Assembly: GCA_003331605.1 (NCBI GenBank)
Contig: QOPD01000007.1
Coordinates: 1-61,284, forward strand
Source of the DNA: SAR86 cluster bacterium
GTDB lineage: Bacteria > Pseudomonadota > Gammaproteobacteria > Magnimaribacterales > TMED112
Reading direction: 5' to 3'
DNA length: 61,284 bases
Positions 8,534 to 16,933 of this stretch are shown here, one piece after another (position 1 is the first letter of the stretch; the number at the start of each line of letters is the position of its first letter). A model generated the notes under the pieces. The model saw only the letters and a program-made list of their open reading frames with translations, was not told where the DNA came from and searched no databases. A program made the position numbers and the translations under genes.

Positions 8534-9282
8534 TCTATAACCTTCGCCTCGTTTTTAAGTTTATCAACTAGTTCGTCGACCGACTCTACTTTTACGCCTT
8601 CCTGTCTTTCCGCTGGTGACTCTACCGCAACCAACTCGACTCTATTTTCTAGTGACACTGCCAGTGCACCTAAATCTAGTTCATCAATGGGTTTTCTTTT
8701 TGCTTTCATTATGTTGGGAAGTGAAGCATACCTTGGCTCGTTTAGCCTCAAATCGGTTGTCACTATGGCTGGAAGTTCGGCCTTTAGTGTTTCCAAACCA
8801 CCGTCTATTTCTCTTGTCACCTCAACAATACCGGATTGGAGCTCTACCTTAGATGCGAATGTAGCTTGTGGCAGTCCGAGCATTGCTGCTAGCATTTGCC
8901 CAGTTTGATTGTGGTCACCATCAATGCCTTGCTTTCCCATCAGAACTAATTCCGGCAATTCTTTTTCAAAAACTTTTACGAGCACTTTAGCTACGTCTAA
9001 AGGCTGAAGAGGGTTTTCAGTTTTGACATGAATGGCTCTGTCGGCTCCAAGTGCTAAGGCAGTTCTTAGTTGCTCTTGATGTTTTTCATCACCAACAGTT
9101 ACTACGACCACTTCATCAGCATTACCAGATTCTTTTATCCTTATAGCTTCTTCAATAGCAATTTCACAAAACGGATTTACTGCCATTTTCACATTGGAAA
9201 GATCAACATCTGTATTGCTTTGGTTGGGCCTTACTTTGACGTTATAATCATTAACTCGTTTGATTGGTACTAGGATTTTCAT
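8530..9282 (-). CDS. etfB: Electron transfer flavoprotein subunit beta
   Basis: AMP-binding subunit of ETF; 250 residues, normal length. The N-terminal MKILVPIKRVNDYNVKVRP and the segment LVLMGKQGIDGDHNQTGQMLA are diagnostic of the family, as is the loop VTREIDGGLETLKAELPAIV. First gene of the etfBA pair. The promoter must lie in the 64-bp region shared with the divergent ETF-QO gene. Confidence 0.96.
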   Translation of the reverse strand: MKILVPIKRVNDYNVKVRPNQSNTDVDLSNVKMAVNPFCEIAIEEAIRIKESGNADEVVVVTVGDEKHQEQLRTALALGADRAIHVKTENPLQPLDVAKVLVKVFEKELPELVLMGKQGIDGDHNQTGQMLAAMLGLPQATFASKVELQSGIVEVTREIDGGLETLKAELPAIVTTDLRLNEPRYASLPNIMKAKRKPIDELDLGALAVSLENRVELVAVESPAERQEGVKVESVDELVDKLKNEAKVIE

Positions 9283-9346
9283 TGTTTAAATTATGGATAT
9301 CAATATATAGTAATTAAGGAAAAATTAAATAGTTTGGGTCAATAAT

Positions 9347-10975
9347 ATGGAAAGAGAATCAATGGATTACGACGTAGTGATTGTGGGTGGTGGTCCATCC
9401 GGTCTTTCAGCTGCAATTAAACTTGCACAACTTTTTAAAGAAAATAATCTAGATAAAAGTATTTGCCTTCTAGAGAAGAGTGCTGAAATTGGCGGCCATA
9501 TATTGTCTGGCAACGTCTTTCAAACTACTGCACTCGATGAATTAATGCCTGACTGGAAAGAGAAAGGTGCACCATTAAATGTGCCTGTTAAAAAAGATCG
9601 TCTGAAGTTTCTTATTAATGACAATCTTTCGGTTGATATACCTTCCTTCTTAATGCCAACGATGCAGAACCATGGTAATTACATTATTAGTTTGGCAAAT
9701 CTCTGTAGGTGGTTGGCCGAACAAGCTGAGTCGCTTGGGGTCGATGTTTTCCCTGGCTTCCCTGCTTCAAAGATACTGTATGAGAACGATAGAGTTGTTG
9801 GAGTTTTAACAGGTGATATGGGGGTTGCAGAAGATGGCTCTCACAAAGATTCATTTCAACCAGGTATGGAAATCAGAGGCAATATAGCCACAATATTTGC
9901 TGAGGGATGTCGCGGACATCTTGGCAAGGAACTGATACAAAAGTTTGACCTAAGCCAAGGAAAAGACCCTCAACACTATGGCATAGGCTTCAAGGAAATT
10001 TGGGAGATTGACCCATTAATGCACGAAGAGGGACTTGTTGTTCATACCAATGGTTGGCCACTACCAAACGACACCCCTGGAGGCTCTTACATGTACCATG
10101 CTGAAAACAATCAAGTTCTTTTGGGAATAGTGATTCCATTGGACTACAAGAACCCTCACCTAAGTCCATACGATGAATTTCAAAAATGGAAGTCGCACTC
10201 TAGTATAAAAAAATACCTCAAAGGCGGTAAGAGGTTAAGTTATGGAGCTCGAGCGCTGATCAAAGGGGGTCTTCAAAGCTTGCCTAGCATGGATTTTCCA
10301 GGCGGTTATCTGGTTGGAGATAACGCTGGAACTCTTAATTTTTCAAAGATTAAAGGAACCCATACCGCTATGAAGTCAGGTATGGATGCAGCAGAAGTAA
10401 TACTGGCAAATATCAAGGGAGAAACAAAATCTTTAGATGAGAAAATCAAAAAGTCTTGGCTTTATGAGGAGCTTTATAAATCAAGAAACTTTGGGCCATT
10501 TTTTCATAAATTTGGCGGCTTAATTGGCGCCGCTATGAACGTATTAGACCAACTTATTTTTAGAGGCAAAATGCCGATTACTCTAAACCATCCTACTCCA
10601 GATCATGAGTGTTTATTGCCGGCAAAGGAGACTAAAAAAATTGATTATCCAAAATACGACAATGAGATTACTTTTGATAAGTTAAGCTCAGTCTTTTTAT
10701 CTAACACTTATCACGAGGAAGATCAGCCGTGCCATTTGGTATTGAAAGATGCTAATTTACCAATAGAAAAGAACCTAGAGCTCTATGATGAGCCTGCGCA
10801 GAGGTATTGTCCTGCAGGTGTATATGAGATAGTAGAGGAGAATGGGGTCAAAAGATTTCAAATCAATTCCCAAAATTGCATTCATTGTAAGACCTGCGAC
10901 ATTAAGGAACCATCCCAGAATATTAAGTGGGTATCCCCCGAAGGCGGAGGTGGCCCAAATTATCCAAATATGTAG
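9347..10975 (+). CDS. Electron transfer flavoprotein-ubiquinone oxidoreductase
   Basis: Membrane-associated flavoprotein that takes electrons from ETF through a 4Fe-4S cluster and FAD to ubiquinone. It has 542 residues. The N-terminal dinucleotide motif is DVVIVGGGPSGLSAAIKLA. The C-terminal cluster ligands are Cys-488 (RYCPAG) and Cys-511, Cys-514 and Cys-517 (NCIHCKTCDIKEP). The start is ATG 9347 (MERESMDYDV); a second in-frame ATG at 9362 would begin at the flavin fold and is also possible. It is divergent from etfBA, and the DUF885 gene follows after 12 nt. Confidence 0.96.
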   Translation: MERESMDYDVVIVGGGPSGLSAAIKLAQLFKENNLDKSICLLEKSAEIGGHILSGNVFQTTALDELMPDWKEKGAPLNVPVKKDRLKFLINDNLSVDIPSFLMPTMQNHGNYIISLANLCRWLAEQAESLGVDVFPGFPASKILYENDRVVGVLTGDMGVAEDGSHKDSFQPGMEIRGNIATIFAEGCRGHLGKELIQKFDLSQGKDPQHYGIGFKEIWEIDPLMHEEGLVVHTNGWPLPNDTPGGSYMYHAENNQVLLGIVIPLDYKNPHLSPYDEFQKWKSHSSIKKYLKGGKRLSYGARALIKGGLQSLPSMDFPGGYLVGDNAGTLNFSKIKGTHTAMKSGMDAAEVILANIKGETKSLDEKIKKSWLYEELYKSRNFGPFFHKFGGLIGAAMNVLDQLIFRGKMPITLNHPTPDHECLLPAKETKKIDYPKYDNEITFDKLSSVFLSNTYHEEDQPCHLVLKDANLPIEKNLELYDEPAQRYCPAGVYEIVEENGVKRFQINSQNCIHCKTCDIKEPSQNIKWVSPEGGGGPNYPNM

Positions 10976-10987
10976 TAATCTTTAACT

Positions 10988-12763
10988 ATGAAATTTGGAC
11001 AGTTTATTAGCGTTATCCTTATTGCGGCAATCGTTGGGATTGCATCAAACTTTGCTTACAGTTACCTCACTACTGAAAAAAAGAATGCCGACGAGATGAA
11101 TTTCGAAGAGTTTCTCGATGAAAATTGGGAAACAACTCTAGAAAAGAGTCCATATTTTGCAAGCTTGCTGGGCGACAAACGTTACGACGATAAAGTCTCG
11201 AGTAATTCGGTGGCTGATTTCTACGACAACAGGGACTACGAAGAGTATGTGCTTAAAGTATTGGATTCCATCAACTCAGGCAATTTATCAGAAGAGAACC
11301 AATTAAATTACCGTCTTTTGAAGTTAGATTATGAGGTTAGTCTAGAAGGCAGAAAATATCCATCCTTCTACATGAGGCTCAATCAAAGAGGCGGCGTGCA
11401 AGATTACTACGATTATGGCAATCGACTTAGTTTTACGACAAAATCTGATTATTTGAATTGGTTTGAGCGGGTTAAAGGTTACACCCAGAACGTCAAAAAT
11501 TCCCTGATTAACAACAGAGAAGGTTTATCAAAAGGCTACACTCAGCCACGTTTGGTAACTGAAGGTGTAGTATCGCAAATTGAATCTTTGCTGGGCGCTG
11601 AAATTGATTCTCATCCCTATTTACGAGTATTTCTTGGTAGTGATGAGGTTTTAGGCAAAGATGATGCTCAGGAGCTAATTTCAAACGTCAAAACATACAT
11701 TTTGGAGGAACTAAACCCTGCCTATCAAGAATTAGCAACTTTCTTACGCGAAGAATATCTGCCTCAGTCTAGAGCAGGCATTGGTATCAAAGAAGTACCC
11801 AATGGCAGAGAATGGTACGAATATCTCGCTAGATACCATACAACAACAGATCTAACGCCAGACGAAATACATGAAATTGGCTTGCAGGAGGTTGCTCGTA
11901 TACGGTCTGAAATGGAAGACGTCATGGATTCAGTGGCTTGGGAAGGCGATTTCCGCTCATTTTTAGAATTTCTACGAACAGATCCACAATTTTATTATGA
12001 GACAGGCGAAGAGCTCCTTGATGCCTACAGAGCCATGTCAAAGAAGATTGATGCATACATGCCAACACTCTTCAATAAGCTACCTAGAGCGCCTTATGGC
12101 GTCATTCCTATCCCAATGGAATCAGCACCCTTCACTACCACAGCTTACTACAATGCCCCGAGTGCAGGTCGTCCTGGGTATTTTTATGCAAACCTATACA
12201 AGCCGGAAACAAGACCTAAATATGAGATCCCAGTTTTGACAGTACACGAAGCAGTACCAGGCCATCATCATCAAATATCCCTTGCCCAAGAGCTTGAAAA
12301 TGTTCCAAATTTTAGAAACTACTTGAGTTTTACAGCTTTTGTTGAAGGCTGGGGGCTCTATAGTGAGCAGTTGGGAGAAAGTATGGGTTTGTACGAAGAT
12401 CCCTATGACAAGATTGGTCAGCTAACTTACGATATGTGGCGCGCCATCAGATTGGTTGTTGACACAGGAATGCATTACAAAGATTGGACTAGGGACGATG
12501 CAATAAACCTATTCTTGGAGAATACAGCCAAAACTCAGCAAGACATTGAAAACGAAGTTGATAGGTATATTGCATGGCCAGGACAAGCTCTGGCTTATAA
12601 GATTGGTCAGCTGAAAATCATGGACCTAAGAGATAAAGCCAAGGCAGAACTGGGGGACAATTTTGACATTAGAGATTATCACGATTTCATTCTTAGCTTT
12701 GGATCAATTCCTCTAAGCATTATGGAAGAAAAGGTCGATGAATTTATCGCAGAAAATAGATAA
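10988..12763 (+). CDS. DUF885 family exported zinc-peptidase-like protein
   Basis: Protein of 591 residues with an N-terminal hydrophobic helix (residues 6-26) that acts as signal or membrane anchor, so it is probably periplasmic. The centre carries VHEAVPGHHHQISLAQEL (His-420, Glu-421), the HExxPGHH motif of DUF885, and FVEGWGLYSEQLG follows, supplying a downstream glutamate. DUF885 proteins have a thermolysin/carboxypeptidase-Taq-like zincin fold and are thought to be peptidases of poorly known specificity. It lies 12 nt after ETF-QO and overlaps the next gene by 26 nt. The substrate is unknown. Confidence 0.85.
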   Translation: MKFGQFISVILIAAIVGIASNFAYSYLTTEKKNADEMNFEEFLDENWETTLEKSPYFASLLGDKRYDDKVSSNSVADFYDNRDYEEYVLKVLDSINSGNLSEENQLNYRLLKLDYEVSLEGRKYPSFYMRLNQRGGVQDYYDYGNRLSFTTKSDYLNWFERVKGYTQNVKNSLINNREGLSKGYTQPRLVTEGVVSQIESLLGAEIDSHPYLRVFLGSDEVLGKDDAQELISNVKTYILEELNPAYQELATFLREEYLPQSRAGIGIKEVPNGREWYEYLARYHTTTDLTPDEIHEIGLQEVARIRSEMEDVMDSVAWEGDFRSFLEFLRTDPQFYYETGEELLDAYRAMSKKIDAYMPTLFNKLPRAPYGVIPIPMESAPFTTTAYYNAPSAGRPGYFYANLYKPETRPKYEIPVLTVHEAVPGHHHQISLAQELENVPNFRNYLSFTAFVEGWGLYSEQLGESMGLYEDPYDKIGQLTYDMWRAIRLVVDTGMHYKDWTRDDAINLFLENTAKTQQDIENEVDRYIAWPGQALAYKIGQLKIMDLRDKAKAELGDNFDIRDYHDFILSFGSIPLSIMEEKVDEFIAENR

Positions 12764-13034
12764 CTACCCCGCTACCTTATTTCAAAAAAAGGTTTGGCAT
12801 GAGATGCGTAAAATTCCTAGAGGCTCTGTGATGTCGTACAAAGAATTGGCACAAAAGATTGACAAACCAAAAGCGTATCGTGCTGTTGCTAATGCTTGCG
12901 GTAAGAACCCCTTCCCTATTGATGTGCCTTGTCATCGAGTGATCGCTAGCAATAATAAAATAGGCGGATTCTCTATGCGTGGTGGTGTTTCAAAGAAAAA
13001 GCAATTATTATCGGCAGAAGGAATTAATTTATGA
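12738..13034 (+). CDS. Methylated-DNA--protein-cysteine methyltransferase C-terminal domain protein
   Basis: A 98-residue protein with only the active-site domain of O6-alkylguanine-DNA alkyltransferases. The helix-turn-helix region (IPRGSVMSYKELAQKIDKP), the arginine-finger segment (AYRAVANACGKNPF) and PCHRVI are all present. Cys-65 of PCHRVI is the alkyl acceptor, so this is not an alkyltransferase-like (ATL) protein, where that residue is Trp or Ala. The N-terminal ribonuclease-like domain of full Ogt/Ada is missing. The ATG at 12738 lies inside the DUF885 gene (26-nt overlap), and the stop overlaps the next small ORF (ATGA). Likely role: direct repair, or flagging of alkylated guanine. 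Confidence 0.88.
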   Translation: MNLSQKIDNYPATLFQKKVWHEMRKIPRGSVMSYKELAQKIDKPKAYRAVANACGKNPFPIDVPCHRVIASNNKIGGFSMRGGVSKKKQLLSAEGINL

Positions 13035-13147
13035 AGATTTTATTAGTTTTTTTTATTTCTTTAGCCATTAACGCCATTGTTAGTTTGGAAATAAATAGAG
13101 GCAATGCTGCATATGCGGATAAAGTTTCTACTATAAAAATCAAGTGA
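13031..13147 (+). CDS. Small coupled ORF, 38 residues, signal-peptide-like
   Basis: A 38-codon ORF whose ATG overlaps the preceding alkyltransferase stop (ATGA) and whose stop overlaps the GTG start of the next gene (GTGA). The peptide begins MKILLVFFISLAINAIVSLE, a hydrophobic signal/anchor, then a short polar tail (INRGNAAYADKVSTIKIK). I do not recognise a family. The perfect 4-nt overlaps on both sides argue that it is translated, at least to carry ribosomes to the downstream gene. Confidence 0.55.
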   Translation: MKILLVFFISLAINAIVSLEINRGNAAYADKVSTIKIK

Positions 13148-14121
13148 GATTTGTCTTAATCTTTTTTTTAACCTTTGCCCTAAATGCCGAAAAAGTCTCT
13201 GTTATGACTTTTAATGTCGAGAATCTTTTTGATAACAAGGACGACCCCAACAGAGTTGATGAGACTTACATAGCACTTAAAGATAAACAGACTGCAAAAC
13301 ACCTAGAAGGTTGCAATTTAATCGAGGTTAAGAGTTGGCGCGATAGTTGTTTGTATCTAGATTGGAACGATGAGGTTATTGACATTAAATTACAAAATTT
13401 ATCGACGGTTATTTCATCAGAAGACGTTGATATCATTGGGCTCCAGGAAGTTGAAAATATTGGCATGCTTGAGCGTTTGTACGACCGAGTAAAGCAAAAC
13501 GGTTATGTAGCTTACGATTTAATTGAGGGGCAAGACGAGAGAGGCATAGACTTAGGTATTATTTCAAAATTTCCCATTAAAGAGTCAATTCTGCATCGAA
13601 TAGAGTTTGCAGGTGTCACCACACAAGCACAAAGAGATACACGAGGAGTTTATGAGGTCACTTTGGATGTTAGGGGCAAAGATTTTAAAGTCTTTGTTGT
13701 GCACTTTCCTGCCGGGCATCATGCCAGCTCAATGCGCAAGGATGCATTTGAAAGTTTAAATAAAATCGCATCAAAAACCACTGTACCTGCGGTGGCAGTA
13801 GGAGACTTTAATGTCAACTCCACTGAAGACAAAGCCGAGAATATTTACCGTGATTTCGCTTTGCCAACATGGAAGATATCACATCTGGAAGGCTGTGCAG
13901 ATTGTCTTGGTTCAACCTTTTACTTTAGAAATAGAACCTGGTCTTACCTGGATAGTATTATGGTGCTGCGTAACTCAGGAGCGAAATTTATCCCCGAGAC
14001 AATAAAGGTAGTTAAACACCCTCTTCAGACTGATAATGAGGGGTTTCAGATAAGATTCGACCAAAAAAGAAAACGTGGGGTGTCCGATCACTTTCCTGTG
14101 GTCGCAGAGATTGTTTTTTAA
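13144..14121 (+). CDS. Exported endonuclease/exonuclease/phosphatase family protein
   Basis: A 325-residue protein of the EEP (DNase I-like) fold. The N-terminus (MRFVLIFFLTFALNAEKVSV) is a signal peptide, so it should act in the periplasm or outside. Fold motifs appear in order: TFNVENLFD, IIGLQEVE (the metal-binding Glu), VVHFPAGHH, AVGDFNVN and the terminal GVSDHFPVVAEI with the catalytic Asp-His. Such proteins hydrolyse phosphodiesters in nucleic acids or lipids; the exact substrate is not readable. The GTG start at 13144 is coupled to the 38-residue ORF. Its stop overlaps the convergent DUF1285 gene by 4 nt. Confidence 0.88.
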   Translation: MRFVLIFFLTFALNAEKVSVMTFNVENLFDNKDDPNRVDETYIALKDKQTAKHLEGCNLIEVKSWRDSCLYLDWNDEVIDIKLQNLSTVISSEDVDIIGLQEVENIGMLERLYDRVKQNGYVAYDLIEGQDERGIDLGIISKFPIKESILHRIEFAGVTTQAQRDTRGVYEVTLDVRGKDFKVFVVHFPAGHHASSMRKDAFESLNKIASKTTVPAVAVGDFNVNSTEDKAENIYRDFALPTWKISHLEGCADCLGSTFYFRNRTWSYLDSIMVLRNSGAKFIPETIKVVKHPLQTDNEGFQIRFDQKRKRGVSDHFPVVAEIVF

Positions 14122-14624
14122 TTTAAATAAAACAAAGTTTTATCTGACTCAATAAAAGATTTATCACCATTATCCTGAGCTTCTGAAACTAGATTGTAGA
14201 ACAAGCTTCTAGTTAACAAGCCTGAAATGTTCTGATTTAGTTCCATTCTTGGGTAAGGTTGGTTGTTCTTAGTTTCCACAATTAAAGGTGAATGTTTTGT
14301 GAGCTTTACCCATTCATTGGTGTTGGTTTTAAAAAAGTAATCATTATTCTCTTTTTTGAAATCAATAATGGAGAAAACCTCATTAACAACATAGACTGGA
14401 ATTTTTTCGCTTGGTGTGACGATAAAATACCTTTCACCCTCCATTTTAACGAGCTTTGAAAAAAGTTTGATCATATTGAGTCTTTCAATTTTTGAACCAT
14501 TGTAAAACCAGTTAGCATCCTTATCTATATCAAACCTCACGCCCTCACAGAGCTTAGGATTCCATTGTTCTAAAGGATATTCATCGAGTTGCAATAATGA
14601 TTTTTCAATGGCTTTTAAGTCCAT
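14118..14624 (-). CDS. DUF1285 domain protein
   Basis: Uncharacterised cytoplasmic protein of 168 residues. The sequence LCEGVRFDIDKDANWFYNG, then IKLFSKLVKMEGERYFIVTP and a VYVVNEVFSIIDF strand, follow the DUF1285 pattern (two beta-rich subdomains of unknown role). I chose the ATG at 14624 because the reading frame upstream overlaps lysE and lacks family similarity. This start overlaps the LysE stop by 10 nt. Last gene of the long minus-strand run. Confidence 0.75.
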   Translation of the reverse strand: MDLKAIEKSLLQLDEYPLEQWNPKLCEGVRFDIDKDANWFYNGSKIERLNMIKLFSKLVKMEGERYFIVTPSEKIPVYVVNEVFSIIDFKKENNDYFFKTNTNEWVKLTKHSPLIVETKNNQPYPRMELNQNISGLLTRSLFYNLVSEAQDNGDKSFIESDKTLFYLN

Positions 14625-15238
14625 ATATAGACTCCTAACCCAATGCCTACGATTATTAAGGATACCGAGGATATTTTTATTATTTTGTTTTGTGTCTCGA
14701 TATTGATAAGCGTTTTGATCCCTTTGGCAAGGGTGAAGGATAAAAATATAAACCAAAGCGCAGTAGCAATAAAAAAGTATAAAGATATGGACAGTTCTTC
14801 ATTGAGCGTCAATTCATCAATCACACCGCCAAACAAAGCAGCAAAAAAAACAAAGGCCTTTATATTCAAGACGTTAACAGTTACACCTCCAAAGAAGCTT
14901 TTCAAGGCTGAAACGGGTGTTCGATTGGTTGGGTTTTCATTGGAAATCTCAGTGCTTTTGCTAATAAGACCCATCAAACCTATATATACGAGGTAGCTCG
15001 CACCGAGGGATCCGATTATTAAGTAAAGATTTGGAATGATGCTGTATAGAACAGATAACCCCAGAATGCTAAAAAGGCACTGCAAAAATACACCAAACCC
15101 AATTCCAATTGCTGAAAAAAAACTATTAATGAAACCCCTCTGGAATGCACTTTTAACGATATAGAAAAAGTCTGGTCCTGGAGAAATTACTGCCACTAGA
15201 TGAGCAAATGCCAAAGATAAAAATAAAGTAAAACTCAT
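14615..15238 (-). CDS. LysE/RhtB family amino-acid exporter
   Basis: Inner-membrane exporter of 207 residues with about six hydrophobic helices. The N-terminal motif HLVAVISPGPDFFYIVKSA, with the SPGPDF core, is diagnostic of LysE/RhtB exporters of amino acids such as threonine or homoserine. It overlaps murB by 4 nt at its start and DUF1285 by 10 nt at its end, hence part of the same transcript. The specific substrate is unknown. Confidence 0.9.
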   Translation of the reverse strand: MSFTLFLSLAFAHLVAVISPGPDFFYIVKSAFQRGFINSFFSAIGIGFGVFLQCLFSILGLSVLYSIIPNLYLIIGSLGASYLVYIGLMGLISKSTEISNENPTNRTPVSALKSFFGGVTVNVLNIKAFVFFAALFGGVIDELTLNEELSISLYFFIATALWFIFLSFTLAKGIKTLINIETQNKIIKISSVSLIIVGIGLGVYIWT

Positions 15239-16212
15239 AGAAAATTTGGTTCTGCTTTTAAATCAAGATCGAAATCATTTTTTACTCTTTCTCTAATTAA
15301 GTTTGTCATGAAAACCAGGTCTTCTTGAGTGGCAATGCCAGTGCATGTAAGAACTAGGGCGTGCTTCAAGGAGACGCCAACATTGTTAATTTTTATGCCC
15401 TTAAGGCCAGCTAATTCAATTAATTCTGCTGCTGAAAGCTTAATGCTGCCCCCTTCCCTCCAGACGTTGGCAAGTTTATGCAATTTTTCATTTGAGTCAT
15501 ACTCATCCTGGCTAAGTATAGGATTCTTAAAGAAACTACCAACGTTAGGGAAAGATTCCCTGTCGGGCAGCTTGTCATCTCTGATTTTTCGAATCAGCTC
15601 AACCATTTCTTTGGATGAATCGATTTTTTTATTTTCTAGGTCCTTATAGGCCATATAAGGCTGAAAAACCTTTTCCAGCTTAATGGTTACCGACGTTATT
15701 AAAAACTCCTTATGCGATTGAAATATGCTCGTTCTATAACCAAACTTACATTCCTCATTGCTTAGATTTTTAAAAATCTTTTCTTTTAGATCGTAAACCT
15801 CAACCTCAGTTAAAAACTGAGATAATTCCTTACCATAGGCACCAATGTTTTGTATGGGGGCAGCCCCAACCGAACCAGGTATGCCTGCTAGGTTCTCAAG
15901 ACCAAACAATTTGTTATTCACACATTCATCAACTAAGTGGTCCCAATTACACCCAGCACCAACCTTAATGGTGAAATCACTGTTTAGAGTTTCTGTTATG
16001 CTCTCATTGGTTGATCGTAAGACTGTGCCATGAAAAACACTTGGGAAAATTGAATTGGTCCCCTCACCCACAATTGATAAATCTTCATAATGATGTGAAT
16101 TTTTAAAGAAGCTATTAAGTTCTTCATTGGAAATAAATTCGTAGTAATTCATTGCCTTCGAACGCAGTTTAAAGGAGTTGTTTAGGGTAAGGTCTTTAGC
16201 CTCAGGTTTCAT
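15235..16212 (-). CDS. murB: UDP-N-acetylenolpyruvoylglucosamine reductase
   Basis: Flavoenzyme of peptidoglycan precursor synthesis that reduces UDP-GlcNAc-enolpyruvate to UDP-MurNAc with NADPH. It has 325 residues. Motifs: GEGTNSIF and VGAGCNWDHLVDEC (FAD binding), GLENLAGIPGSVGAAPIQNIGAYG, and FPNVGSFFKNP with the serine that protonates the intermediate. Length and the FGYRTSIFQ loop suit the E. coli-type (type I) enzyme. It overlaps kdsB by 11 nt; in Pseudomonas murB also follows lpxK and kdsB closely (recalled). Confidence 0.95.
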   Translation of the reverse strand: MKPEAKDLTLNNSFKLRSKAMNYYEFISNEELNSFFKNSHHYEDLSIVGEGTNSIFPSVFHGTVLRSTNESITETLNSDFTIKVGAGCNWDHLVDECVNNKLFGLENLAGIPGSVGAAPIQNIGAYGKELSQFLTEVEVYDLKEKIFKNLSNEECKFGYRTSIFQSHKEFLITSVTIKLEKVFQPYMAYKDLENKKIDSSKEMVELIRKIRDDKLPDRESFPNVGSFFKNPILSQDEYDSNEKLHKLANVWREGGSIKLSAAELIELAGLKGIKINNVGVSLKHALVLTCTGIATQEDLVFMTNLIRERVKNDFDLDLKAEPNFL

Positions 16213-16933
16213 TTTCTAACAATTCCTCAAACTTATTTAGATCCTCTAGGGTATCAATGCCAAATGAGCGACATTCGTCGATTTTTAGAACATGTATATC
16301 AAGGTTGTTATCAAGAGCCCTTAATTGCTCAAGTTTCTCTCTCTTTTCGTTGTTTGTTTGCTCTAGCCCGGCAAAATATGTAAGCACACCAGCAGAATAT
16401 CCATATACCCCAATGTGATGAAAGTTTTGTTTGGCTGATAGGTTTCCTAGCGGCTCTCTGGAGAATGCTACTGCCTTCTGATCTTCAGATAGCTGTACTT
16501 TGACCTTGTTTATATCTTTAAGCTCTTCATCGCTCTTAAATGGTTTGCAAAGGGTTGAGAAATTAAAGTTATTGTCGATCATAAAATCTGCCAAATCGTT
16601 TACCAGATCTGGGCTTAGTAAGGGCTCATCGCCCTGCAAGTTTATAATAAGCTCATCATCTGGAAGGTTTGTTTTGGTAATGTATTCATTAATTCTATCG
16701 GTGCCGGTTTCATGATGCTTTGCAGTCATAAAAGCCTGGCCACTTTTGCTATGGATCGCAGTAAAAATTTCTTTTGAATCGGTAACTACGGTTACATTTG
16801 CAGCTTTGGTTTTTAAAGCATTTTCCCAAGTCCATTGAATTAAAGGTTTACCTTTAACAACTTTTAACAACTTTTCTGGCAACCTTGTAGACGACAGCCT
16901 TGCAGGAATAATAATTGAAAAGCTCCTAGCCAT
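16202..16933 (-). CDS. kdsB: 3-deoxy-manno-octulosonate cytidylyltransferase
   Basis: Activates KDO to CMP-KDO for lipopolysaccharide inner core synthesis. It has 243 residues, normal length. The N-terminal FSIIIPARLSSTRLPEKLL motif and the segment TAKHHETGTDRINE are diagnostic; NLQGDEPLL binds CTP-Mg. It overlaps the msbA-lpxK stop by 8 nt and murB by 11 nt. Clustering with lpxK and msbA is the usual lipid A/KDO neighbourhood. Confidence 0.96.
   Translation of the reverse strand: MARSFSIIIPARLSSTRLPEKLLKVVKGKPLIQWTWENALKTKAANVTVVTDSKEIFTAIHSKSGQAFMTAKHHETGTDRINEYITKTNLPDDELIINLQGDEPLLSPDLVNDLADFMIDNNFNFSTLCKPFKSDEELKDINKVKVQLSEDQKAVAFSREPLGNLSAKQNFHHIGVYGYSAGVLTYFAGLEQTNNEKREKLEQLRALDNNLDIHVLKIDECRSFGIDTLEDLNKFEELLENET

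Noticed and set aside
14643-14996. A 117-codon plus-strand frame
   Set aside because: Antisense of the LysE exporter, which has the SPGPDF motif and correct topology on the minus strand.
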